Shown here piece by piece: positions 1-6,287 of a stretch of DNA of 10,661 bases. Position 1 is the stretch's first letter, and the number at the start of each line of letters is the position of its first letter. This DNA is from a bacterium (lineage in GTDB: Bacteria; Bacillota_I; Bacilli_A; RF39; UBA660), in contig JAQXMG010000080.1 in assembly GCA_029012525.1 (NCBI GenBank), positions 1 through 10,661 of the forward strand. Reading direction: 5' to 3'. A model generated the notes under the pieces. That model was not told where the DNA came from. It ran no database searches and saw only the letters and a program-made list of their open reading frames with translations. A program made the position numbers and the translations under genes.

Positions 1-21
1 CATTGTAAAAATGTTTTTTTT
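1..21 (+). terminator. possible 3' part of an upstream gene's terminator
   Basis: CATT (1-4) can pair with AATG (10-13) and is followed directly by eight T (14-21). This looks like the 3' end of an intrinsic terminator whose 5' arm may lie before the window. The visible stem is only 4 bp and it overlaps the -35 of the next promoter, so this is a weak call. Confidence 0.25.
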
Positions 22-31
22 ATTTTATAAT
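3..31 (+). promoter_or_regulatory. sigma-A-type promoter of noc
   Basis: TTGTAA (3-8, 4/6 to TTGACA) lies 17 bp before a perfect TATAAT (26-31). A second TATAAT follows at 31-36. The predicted transcript start is near 38, giving a leader of about 47 nt that ends in the ribosome site AGAGGG (71-76). Confidence 0.65.
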
Positions 32-84
32 ATAATATAGGTTAATGTACTAAGAGTAAAAAGAATTGAAAGAGGGTATTTTTT

Positions 85-1335
85 ATGAACTTAGAAAAGG
101 AAGTATTTGAATTATCGTTAGCAGATGTTCTACCAAATAGATTTCAACCACGTGAAAAGTTTGATGATATTGATTTACAAGAATTATCAACATCAATTAA
201 AGAACATGGAGTTATTCAACCTATTATAGTCAGAAAAGTAGGAGATAAATACGAAATTGTTGCAGGCGAAAGAAGATTTCGTGCTTCACAACTTGCTGGT
301 CAGACAACTATTCCTGCAATTGTTAGAAATATAGATGATAAAGAAGCTGCTAAAGTTGCTCTTTTAGAAAATTTACAAAGAAAGAATTTAACTTCTATTG
401 AAGAAGCAAGAACTTACCAAACAATTTTAAAATTAGATAATTTAACTCAAGAAGAACTTGCTAAAACATTAGGTAAATCTCAATCTGCAATTGCTAATAA
501 GCTTAGACTTTTAAATCTTATTCCTGAGGTACAGGATGCACTATTACATGAAAAAATATCAGAAAGACATGCTAGAAGTCTTCTTAATATTGAAGATCCA
601 ACTAAACAAAAAGAGTTATTGGAAAAAATAATTCTTCAAAGAATGACTGTTAAACAACTTGATGATGAAATAGCAATGATAACAGGCAAAGTAAATACTA
701 ATATTTATCCAGAGGAAGAAGTTTCTGTTAGACCTGTTGAAGTACCAAGCTTTGTAAATGAAGTGAAAGAACCAGTTGTGGAACCAAAAGTTGTTGCTCC
801 TGTTAATCAGGAACCTGAAAAAAAATCAGTTAATAAAAATATTTTTGCTAATTTAAGAAAAGATGATATCGAACAAGTAGAACAAAAACAAAATGAAGAT
901 TTTGATTTACCAAAAGATCCTTATAAGGATATTTTAGAAAATACATATATTCCAACATCTAATGAATTAAAACATATTGAAGAAAGTGTTGCACCTGTTC
1001 CTAAATATGAGGGTCCAAAATATGAATTCACAAGTAATAATAATGAACAAAATGCTTATACTGCATTTAATAAAATAGAATCATTATTAAATAATACCGA
1101 AGAAAAAAAACCAGAAATAGAAGAGCAAAAACAAGAAGTAGCAAATGAAACATCTAGTATAAATGCAATTAATACTAATGATATTTACGATATGAGATTT
1201 GCTATTAATAATTTTAGACAAGCTATTCAAAATACTGAAAAATTTGGCTTTAATATAGAAACTGAAGAATTTGACTTTGATAACGTTTACCAAATTGTAA
1301 TAAAAATTGATAAAAACAAGAAAAATGTGGGATAA
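85..1335 (+). CDS. noc: Noc-type ParB-family nucleoid occlusion protein with long C-terminal tail
   Basis: This is a 416-aa ParB/Noc family CTP-switch DNA-binding protein. Residues 8-110 form the ParB N-terminal domain, with NRFQPR (18-23), GERRFRA (61-67) and ENLQRKNL (95-102). A helix-turn-helix lies at about 120-145 and an ISERHAR motif at 158-164. Compared with Spo0J downstream, the DNA-reading positions are Noc-like: Q133, K139 and R161, where ParB proteins typically have R, T (or another residue) and G. I therefore call it Noc, although a ParB paralogue remains possible. After about residue 200 comes an acidic P/V/E/N-rich, probably disordered linker (about 205-365). A final segment (366-410) reads as helix-strand-strand and could be a displaced dimerisation domain. 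B. subtilis Noc is about 283 aa, so this tail is unusual. ATG 85 is 8 nt after AGAGGG, and an in-frame TGA (67-69) rules out a longer N-terminus. The usual membrane-targeting amphipathic helix is therefore missing. Confidence 0.8.
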   Translation: MNLEKEVFELSLADVLPNRFQPREKFDDIDLQELSTSIKEHGVIQPIIVRKVGDKYEIVAGERRFRASQLAGQTTIPAIVRNIDDKEAAKVALLENLQRKNLTSIEEARTYQTILKLDNLTQEELAKTLGKSQSAIANKLRLLNLIPEVQDALLHEKISERHARSLLNIEDPTKQKELLEKIILQRMTVKQLDDEIAMITGKVNTNIYPEEEVSVRPVEVPSFVNEVKEPVVEPKVVAPVNQEPEKKSVNKNIFANLRKDDIEQVEQKQNEDFDLPKDPYKDILENTYIPTSNELKHIEESVAPVPKYEGPKYEFTSNNNEQNAYTAFNKIESLLNNTEEKKPEIEEQKQEVANETSSINAINTNDIYDMRFAINNFRQAIQNTEKFGFNIETEEFDFDNVYQIVIKIDKNKKNVG

Positions 1336-1351
1336 TTTTCTGCGTTTTTTT
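1321..1351 (+). terminator. weak intrinsic terminator candidate after noc
   Basis: AAAAATGTGG (1321-1330) can pair with CTGCGTTTTT (1340-1349) around a 9-nt loop, with three G-U pairs, and runs into seven T (1345-1351). It overlaps the noc stop codon. The core is weak, so read-through into soj is plausible. Confidence 0.3.
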
Positions 1352-1404
1352 AATTTTAAAAAAAACTTAAAAATATACTTTAAAAATACTTCATTTTTTG
1401 ATAA

Positions 1405-1416
1405 ACTATATATAGT
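1405..1416 (+). promoter_or_regulatory. probable soj-operon -10 region within a 12-bp palindrome
   Basis: ACTATATATAGT (1405-1416) is a perfect 12-bp palindrome. Its right half contains TATAGT (1411-1416), a 5/6 match to a -10 box. I see no convincing -35 at 16-18 bp upstream, so the promoter is tentative. The palindrome could be an operator. The soj ribosome site AGGAG follows at 1430-1434. Confidence 0.3.
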
Positions 1417-1442
1417 CTAAAAAAGAAGTAGGAGTATGCAAA

Positions 1443-2234
1443 ATGGGAAAAGTTATATCATTGATTAATCAAAAAGGTGGAGTAGGCAAAACAACAACAA
1501 GTATTAATCTTGCTGCTTCACTAGCTATATTAAATAAAAAAGTGTTATTAGTAGATTTAGATCCACAGTGTAATGCTACAACAGGAATTGGTATCAATAA
1601 AGGAGATATTGATAAAAGTATTTATAATGTTTTAAATAATACTAGTGAGATTGAAGAGGTTATTATTAAAACAAAATATAAAAATTTATATGTTTTACCC
1701 GCTAATATTAATTTAGCAGGTATTGATATAGAAATAAGAGACAATAGTAGAAATGATTCAAGTTATCTTCAAGCTGAACAATTAAAAATTCATATTGATA
1801 AGATAAAGGATGATTACGATTTTATTATTATTGATTGTCCACCAGCACTTGGAATTATTACAACAAATGCTTTAACTTCAAGTGATTCTGTTATTATTCC
1901 AGTACAATGTGAGTTTTTTGCTCTTGAAGGTATTACTCAACTTTTAAAAGCAATTATGTATACAAGAGAAAATCTTAATCCAAATCTTTCAATTGAAGGA
2001 GTGCTTCTTACAATGTTTGATGCAAGAACTAACATGAGTATTGAAGTAGTTGAGGATATAAGAAAATACTTTAAAGATAAAGTATACAATACTATAATAC
2101 CAAGATTAATAAGACTAACAGAAGCTCCATCTCATGGTAAACCAATAATTGTTTATGATCCAAAAAGTAGAGGTTCTGAAGCTTATTTAAATTTAGCCAA
2201 AGAGGTGATTGAAAAAAATGCAAGAACAGAGTAA
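1443..2234 (+). CDS. soj: ParA/Soj chromosome-partitioning ATPase
   Basis: This is a 263-aa ParA-family P-loop ATPase. ATP-bound dimers bind DNA non-specifically, and Spo0J stimulates hydrolysis, which moves and separates the origin region. In Bacillus, Soj also influences DnaA. The deviant Walker A motif KGGVGKTT (11-18) carries the signature first lysine, with DLDPQ at 38-42. Walker B is IIIDCPP (128-134), and the family motif LTEAPSHGKP is at 225-234. There is no N-terminal HTH, so this is the short chromosomal type. ATG 1443 follows AGGAG by 8 nt; the ATG at 1436 is out of frame. The gene overlaps spo0J by 17 nt, so the two are probably translationally coupled. It shows no damage and has the usual family length. 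Confidence 0.97.
   Translation: MGKVISLINQKGGVGKTTTSINLAASLAILNKKVLLVDLDPQCNATTGIGINKGDIDKSIYNVLNNTSEIEEVIIKTKYKNLYVLPANINLAGIDIEIRDNSRNDSSYLQAEQLKIHIDKIKDDYDFIIIDCPPALGIITTNALTSSDSVIIPVQCEFFALEGITQLLKAIMYTRENLNPNLSIEGVLLTMFDARTNMSIEVVEDIRKYFKDKVYNTIIPRLIRLTEAPSHGKPIIVYDPKSRGSEAYLNLAKEVIEKNARTE
2202..2207 (+). promoter_or_regulatory. ribosome site that sets the spo0J start
   Basis: GAGGTG lies inside the 3' end of soj, 10 nt before ATG 2218. The alternative in-frame TTG at 2209 is only 1 nt from this site and cannot use it, so ATG 2218 is preferred. Confidence 0.75.
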
Positions 2235-3099
2235 AAGAAAAGCTCTAGGAAGAGGGCTTGAAGAATTATTTAATATTGAAGATGTAAGTTATAGCAACTT
2301 AGAAGAAAAAATTATGGAAACAGCTCGTATTGATGAGGTTAAAGAACTTCCAATCAAAGATTTAAGACCAAATCCATATCAACCAAGAAAAGTATTTGAT
2401 GAAGATGCTTTAGAAGAACTTGCTGAATCAATAAAGGAACATGGTGTATTTCAACCAATTATTGTTAAGAAAAGTATCAAAGGTTATGACATTGTTGCAG
2501 GTGAAAGAAGATATCGTGCTTCAATAAGAGCAGGAAGAGAAACAATACCTGCGATAATTAGAAATTTTACTGATGAAGAAATGATGGAAATAGCAATTTT
2601 AGAAAATCTTCAAAGAGAAAATTTAAACGTTATTGAGGAAGCTAATGCTTATAAAAATCTTATGTATAAGCTTAATTTAACTCAAGAACAAGTTGCAAAA
2701 AGAGTTAATAAAAGTAGAAGTCATATCACTAATCTTTTAGGTCTTTTAACACTACCTGATATTGTTAAAAAATCGATTTCTGAAAATAAATTAACTATGG
2801 GTCATGCTAGAGTTTTATCTAAACTAGATGATGAAAACAAGATAATTGAATTAACTAAAAAAATAGAAGATGAAAATTTAAGTGTAAGAGAACTTGAAGA
2901 TTTAACAAGAAATTCTGATATTCCAAGAAGACATAAAATAGAATCAAAGCAAAAATCAAGGGAGTATCTTGATTTAGAAAAAGAATTATCTGAATATTTA
3001 GGTACAAGAGTAAAACTTATTAATAAAAAACTTGTTATTAATTTTGCTAATGATCAGGATTTAAATAGAATATTAGAAACTATTAATTATAATAAGTAA
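2218..3099 (+). CDS. spo0J: ParB/Spo0J chromosome-partitioning protein
   Basis: This 293-aa ParB binds parS sites near the origin, slides as a CTP-dependent clamp, loads SMC and activates Soj. The N-terminal basic segment KRKALGRGLEELF (7-19) matches the Soj-stimulating tail of ParB proteins. NPYQPR (52-57), GERRYRA (95-101) and ENLQRENL (129-136) form the CTP-binding domain. The HTH spans about 154-180, with R167 and G195 (TMGHAR) as in parS-reading ParBs. The C-terminal dimerisation domain (about 246-290) shows the usual helix-strand-strand-helix pattern. The length is standard. It overlaps soj and is followed 9 nt later by the DUF951 gene. No good parS site was seen in this window. Confidence 0.96.
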   Translation: MQEQSKRKALGRGLEELFNIEDVSYSNLEEKIMETARIDEVKELPIKDLRPNPYQPRKVFDEDALEELAESIKEHGVFQPIIVKKSIKGYDIVAGERRYRASIRAGRETIPAIIRNFTDEEMMEIAILENLQRENLNVIEEANAYKNLMYKLNLTQEQVAKRVNKSRSHITNLLGLLTLPDIVKKSISENKLTMGHARVLSKLDDENKIIELTKKIEDENLSVRELEDLTRNSDIPRRHKIESKQKSREYLDLEKELSEYLGTRVKLINKKLVINFANDQDLNRILETINYNK

Positions 3100-3108
3100 T
3101 GGTGTTAA

Positions 3109-3297
3109 ATGAATAATATTAATTATAAATTAGGTACAAGAGTAATAATGAAAAAAGAACATCCTTGTAAAACAAATTTATTTGAAATTATAAGACTTGG
3201 TGCCGATATAAAAATAAGATGTGTTAATTGTAATAGAACAATTTTAATGCCTCGAATTGAATTTAATAAAAAAATAAAAAAGATTGTGGAGGAATAA
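3109..3297 (+). CDS. DUF951 family small protein (YyzM-like)
   Basis: This is a 62-aa protein that matches DUF951 from memory of the family. LGTRVIMKKEHPC (8-20), IIRLGADIKIRC (27-38) and a conserved MPR..F segment (47-52) are all present. H18, C20, C38 and C41 could bind a metal as a small zinc-ribbon-like site, but this is inference; I know of no established function. In B. subtilis the homologue YyzM is, as I recall, also encoded between spo0J and ychF (yyaF), so the position fits. The ribosome site is modest (GGTG at 3101-3104, 4 nt before ATG), which suggests coupling to spo0J translation. The next gene begins 1 nt after its stop. Confidence 0.88.
   Translation: MNNINYKLGTRVIMKKEHPCKTNLFEIIRLGADIKIRCVNCNRTILMPRIEFNKKIKKIVEE
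3288..3292 (+). promoter_or_regulatory. ribosome site that sets the transporter start
   Basis: GGAGG lies in the last codons of the DUF951 gene, 6 nt before ATG 3299. A longer in-frame reading from TTG 3284 would place this site inside the coding region, so ATG 3299 is the likely start. Confidence 0.8.
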
Positions 3298-3298
3298 T

Positions 3299-4888
3299 AT
3301 GGCTAAAAAGAAAAAAAAGTTGATTTTTCATCCAATAACTACTTATTTAATCTTAATTTTAGTGACAATAATTTTAAGTTTTATTCTATCTTGTTTTTCT
3401 TTTTCTTCAACATATAATAGTATTAATCCTGCAACTGGAGAACTTGAAAAAACAATTGTTACTGTAAATAATATGTTAAGCTATGATGGTATAAAATATA
3501 TTATAAGCAATGCTGCTAAAAACTTTATATCATCAACTACTTTAAGCACATTACTCATAACTTTAATTGGTCTTGGTATTGCTGAGTCTACTGGATTTAT
3601 TGAAACTTTTATGAAAAGAAGGCTAGTAAAAATAAATCCAAAATTTATAACATTTATTATTTTCTTACTTGCAATGTTTTCAAGTATTGTAAATGAAGTT
3701 GGGTACGCTCTTCTTATTCCAATAGGTGCCATGTTATTTTTATTTAATGGTAGAAATCCACTTGCTGGTATAGCAGCAAGTTTTGCAGGAGTAGCATTTG
3801 GTTATAGTATTAGTTTTTTTGTTGGTACAATGGATATTAATTTAATGTCATATACAACAACAGCTGCTAATTTAATTGATAAAAGTTACTATGTAAGAAT
3901 GACATCAAATTTATTTATAATGATAATTTCATGTATTATTCTTGCAATTATAGGAACAATTATAACAGAAAAAATTGTTGTAAAAAAACTTGGGAGATAT
4001 GTTTTAAAAACAAGAGATGAATTTGGGGAAACGAAAGAAATTGAATATCTTGATTTACAATATGAAGAACAAAAAAAGATTAAAGAAGAAAAACAAGAAA
4101 AAAAAGGTCTAAAATACGCAACTATCGCAGGTATTGTGGTAACAATAATATTTATATATATGGCAATACCTAATCTTCCTTTGTCCGGAATGCTTCTTGA
4201 TCTAGAAGAGGAAGCTTATGTTGATCAGCTATTTGGAACTAATTCATATTTTCAAGATGGATTTACCTATATGATGAGTATTTTATTTGCAGTAGTTGGT
4301 ATATTTTATGGAATAGGTTCTAATTCTATTAAAAATGATAAACAACTATTTATTAAATTAGGTGAAAAATTTTCAGAAATCGGATTACTTATTGTTATGC
4401 TATTTTTCTCAGCTCAGTTTATTTCTATATTTAAAGAATCAAATATCGGTGCTGTGATAACTGCAATTTTAACGAATACGTTAAAATCAATGCCACTATC
4501 TGGAATAGTCTTAGTTATAGTAGCTATTTTAGTTGTTGGAATATCTAATTTATTTTTAACATCATCTGTATCAAAATGGGCAATAATTTCACCAACTTTG
4601 GTTCCAATGATGATGCAGTTGAATATGAATCCTGCTTTTGCACAATTTGTATTTAGAGCAGGTGAATCAATAACTAATGGAATAACACCGCTTTTAGCTT
4701 ATTTTGTAGTTTATATTGGATATTTAAATATCTATAACAAAGATAAAGAAAAGCCTATAACCATAGGAAAAGGGCTAAGAATTATGACTCCATATTTTAT
4801 TGGACTTGCTTTAACTTGGATTTTGATAGTAGTTATTTGGTATTTAATAGGATTACCTTTAGGACCTGATGTTTATCCAACTTTATAA
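3299..4888 (+). CDS. AbgT-family transporter
   Basis: This is a 529-aa polytopic inner-membrane protein of the AbgT family. The family includes E. coli AbgT (p-aminobenzoyl-glutamate uptake) and MtrF/YdaH (reported sulfonamide or p-aminobenzoate exporters). A short cytoplasmic KKKKK start (3-7) precedes the first membrane helix (about 14-34). Other hydrophobic segments lie at about 83-96, 117-147, 158-177, 203-224, 274-292, 321-341, 361-379, 400-420, 460-478 and 496-519. A charged cytoplasmic loop spans about 228-272. Family motifs are GYALLIPIGAMLF (135-147), GRNPLAG (151-157), GTMD (176-179), SKW (425-427), RAGESITN (453-460) and the closing GLPLGP (518-523). E456 stands where I recall an important Asp. 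The substrate cannot be read from the sequence. It is the last gene of the soj operon, placed 1 nt after the DUF951 gene, which is not a usual member of this locus. Confidence 0.92.
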   Translation: MAKKKKKLIFHPITTYLILILVTIILSFILSCFSFSSTYNSINPATGELEKTIVTVNNMLSYDGIKYIISNAAKNFISSTTLSTLLITLIGLGIAESTGFIETFMKRRLVKINPKFITFIIFLLAMFSSIVNEVGYALLIPIGAMLFLFNGRNPLAGIAASFAGVAFGYSISFFVGTMDINLMSYTTTAANLIDKSYYVRMTSNLFIMIISCIILAIIGTIITEKIVVKKLGRYVLKTRDEFGETKEIEYLDLQYEEQKKIKEEKQEKKGLKYATIAGIVVTIIFIYMAIPNLPLSGMLLDLEEEAYVDQLFGTNSYFQDGFTYMMSILFAVVGIFYGIGSNSIKNDKQLFIKLGEKFSEIGLLIVMLFFSAQFISIFKESNIGAVITAILTNTLKSMPLSGIVLVIVAILVVGISNLFLTSSVSKWAIISPTLVPMMMQLNMNPAFAQFVFRAGESITNGITPLLAYFVVYIGYLNIYNKDKEKPITIGKGLRIMTPYFIGLALTWILIVVIWYLIGLPLGPDVYPTL

Positions 4889-4951
4889 AAATTAATCAAA
4901 AATTTAACAAAAACTATTGATTTTATTAAATTTTTATGATAACATTAATCA

Positions 4952-4979
4952 TGTAAAAAGTTTGCTATTACTTTTTACA
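4952..4979 (+). repeat. perfect inverted repeat after the transporter gene
   Basis: TGTAAAAAGT (4952-4961) and ACTTTTTACA (4970-4979) form a 10-bp stem with an 8-nt loop. No T-run follows, so it is not a standard terminator. It could be a protective 3' hairpin of the operon mRNA, an operator, or the first stem of a small RNA. Confidence 0.6.
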
Positions 4980-4992
4980 ATAACAACAAAAC

Positions 4993-5033
4993 AGAAGATT
5001 GATAAAAAATCACTTCTAATAGGGGTAACCCTA
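4993..5033 (+). other. two consecutive RNA hairpins before a terminator
   Basis: AGAAG (4993-4997) plus TGAT (5000-5003) pair with ATCA plus CTTCT (5009-5017) around an AAAAA loop, with a 2-nt bulge. Next, TAGGG (5020-5024) pairs with CCCTA (5029-5033) across a GTAA loop, which fits the stable GNRA class. GGGGT (5022-5026) could instead pair with ACTCC (5042-5046) in the terminator stem. I do not recognise a known riboswitch or T-box consensus here. Confidence 0.45.
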
Positions 5034-5035
5034 GG

Positions 5036-5064
5036 AAAAGAACTCCACTCAGGTTCTTTTTTTT
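5036..5064 (+). terminator. intrinsic terminator between the soj operon and ychF
   Basis: AAAAGAAC (5036-5043) pairs with GTTCTTTT (5053-5060) around a 9-nt loop, and the T-tract runs to 5064. It most likely ends the soj-to-transporter operon; it may also be the terminator arm of an attenuator. Confidence 0.65.
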
Positions 5065-5066
5065 AT

Positions 5067-5094
5067 TTGATTTTAAAAAAATATATGTTAATAT
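5067..5094 (+). promoter_or_regulatory. promoter of ychF
   Basis: TTGATT (5067-5072) lies 16 bp before TAATAT (5089-5094), which carries an extended -10 TG (5086-5087). TATAGT at 5092-5097 is an alternative -10. The ribosome site GGTGGTG (5102-5108) sits 5 nt before ATG 5114. Confidence 0.5.
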
Positions 5095-5113
5095 AGTAGT
5101 TGGTGGTGATATT

Positions 5114-6211
5114 ATGGGATTAAAGGCAGGTATTGTAGGTTTGCCAAATGTAGGTAAATCGACATTATTTAATGCAATAACCAAAAAACATATTTTAGTA
5201 GCTAATTATCCATTTGCTACAATAGATCCAAATGTAGGAATAGTAACAGTTCCAGATTCAAGAATGCAACATCTAGAAGAAATATACATTCCAGAAGAAT
5301 TAAAACCAGCGACAATTGAATTTGTTGATATCGCTGGAATAGTAAAAGGGGCATCAAATGGGGAAGGATTAGGTAATAAATTTTTATCACATATAAGAGA
5401 AGTGGATGCTATAGTAGAAGTTGTTAGATGTTTTGATGATAAAGAAATAACTCATGTTGATGGTTCCGTTGATCCAGTAAGAGATGTTGGTGTTATAAAT
5501 CTTGAACTTGCTTTAGCAGACTTAGAAATAATAACAAATAGGTTAGATAGAATAAGAACTAAAGCAAGAACAACAAAAGAAAAAGAAACACAAATAGAAT
5601 TTGAAGCCTTAGAAAAAGCAAAAGAAAGCCTAGAAAAAGATATACCCTTAAGAATGGTAAAATTTACTGAGGAAGAATTATTTGCTTTAAAATCATTTAA
5701 TTTTCTGACTTTAAAACCTCATATCTATTTAGCAAATATAAAAGAAGAAGAAATAGGAACAGAAAATGATTATGTTAAAGCATTAAAAGAATATGTCAAA
5801 AGTGAATCTGCTAAAGTCATTGTTGTATCTGCTAAAATAGAAAGCGAATTATCTGAACTAGAAGATTCTGATAAATTTGAATATTTAAAAGAATTAGGAA
5901 TTGACAAATCAGGTCTTGATAAACTAATTGAAGCTACATATAGTTTACTTGGGCTTAAAACTTATTTTACATGTGGACCAAAAGAGGTTAAAGCATGGAC
6001 TTATAAAGATGGTATGAATGCCAAAGAATGTGCAGGAATTATTCATAGTGATTTTGAAAAAGGATTTATTAAAGCGGAAGTTATTGCTTATGATGATTTA
6101 ATTTCTTGTGGTTCTGAACTAAAAGTAAAAGAACAAGGTAAATTTCGCATTGAAGGAAAAGAATACTTAATGCAAGATGGAGATATTTGTCATTTTAGAT
6201 TTAACTTATAA
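5114..6211 (+). CDS. ychF: redox-regulated ATPase YchF (Obg-family, OLA1-like)
   Basis: This 365-aa protein has full family length. YchF is a TRAFAC P-loop protein that prefers ATP over GTP, binds ribosomes and is linked to translation and stress responses. P-loop GLPNVGKST (9-17) and VDIAG (71-75) are present. NIKE (208-211) replaces the GTP-specifying NKxD motif, which agrees with the family's ATP preference. H114 falls at the position of the His implicated in hydrolysis in E. coli YchF (from memory). A helical arm lies at about 131-200 and a TGS domain at about 280-363. ATG 5114 follows GGTGGTG closely. It is a single-gene unit with its own promoter and a strong terminator. In B. subtilis the orthologue (yyaF) is also near spo0J. 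Confidence 0.97.
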   Translation: MGLKAGIVGLPNVGKSTLFNAITKKHILVANYPFATIDPNVGIVTVPDSRMQHLEEIYIPEELKPATIEFVDIAGIVKGASNGEGLGNKFLSHIREVDAIVEVVRCFDDKEITHVDGSVDPVRDVGVINLELALADLEIITNRLDRIRTKARTTKEKETQIEFEALEKAKESLEKDIPLRMVKFTEEELFALKSFNFLTLKPHIYLANIKEEEIGTENDYVKALKEYVKSESAKVIVVSAKIESELSELEDSDKFEYLKELGIDKSGLDKLIEATYSLLGLKTYFTCGPKEVKAWTYKDGMNAKECAGIIHSDFEKGFIKAEVIAYDDLISCGSELKVKEQGKFRIEGKEYLMQDGDICHFRFNL

Positions 6212-6234
6212 CATAGATTTGTCTATGTTTTTTT
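6210..6234 (+). terminator. intrinsic terminator of ychF
   Basis: AACATAGA (6210-6217) and TCTATGTT (6222-6229) form a perfect 8-bp stem with loop TTTG, followed by a T-tract to 6234. The stem begins inside the ychF stop codon. Confidence 0.85.
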
Positions 6235-6235
6235 C

Positions 6236-6264
6236 TTGTTATTTTAGTATTTTTTAATTATAAT
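6236..6264 (+). promoter_or_regulatory. sigma-A-type promoter downstream of ychF
   Basis: TTGTTA (6236-6241, 4/6) lies 17 bp before a perfect TATAAT (6259-6264), starting right after the ychF terminator. The transcript would begin near 6271. It could drive the small broken gene at 6288, the 493-aa gene at 6464 (leader about 190 nt), or both. Confidence 0.6.
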
Positions 6265-6272
6265 TATTATAG
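6258..6272. promoter_or_regulatory. PerR-box-like palindrome over the -10 element
   Basis: TTATAATTATTATAG matches the Bacillus PerR consensus TTATAATNATTATAA at 13 of 14 fixed positions. It covers the -10, where a bound Fur-family repressor would block transcription. The surroundings are extremely AT-rich, so chance is a real alternative. Confidence 0.35.
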
Positions 6273-6287
6273 TAGATAGTTATTTTT

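Noticed and set aside
146..161. CACGTG core resembling a parS site inside noc
   Set aside because: Only 10 of 16 positions match TGTTTCACGTGAAACA, and the bases encode the conserved QPREK segment of the ParB fold, so coding explains them.
2209..2217. TTG start giving a spo0J protein three residues longer
   Set aside because: The ribosome site ends 1 nt before this TTG; ATG 2218 has proper spacing.
3284..3298. TTG start for the AbgT transporter
   Set aside because: It would place the GGAGG ribosome site inside the coding region; ATG 3299 has ideal spacing and the family-typical start.
4952..5064. T-box, fluoride, THF, ZTP or preQ1 riboswitch
   Set aside because: None of the conserved core sequences I know for these classes is present, so the region is reported only as an unnamed structured RNA.
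4975..5184. Minus-strand open frame across the terminator and ychF start
   Set aside because: It covers hairpins, the ychF promoter and the conserved ychF P-loop codons. It has no protein family features and is a shadow.
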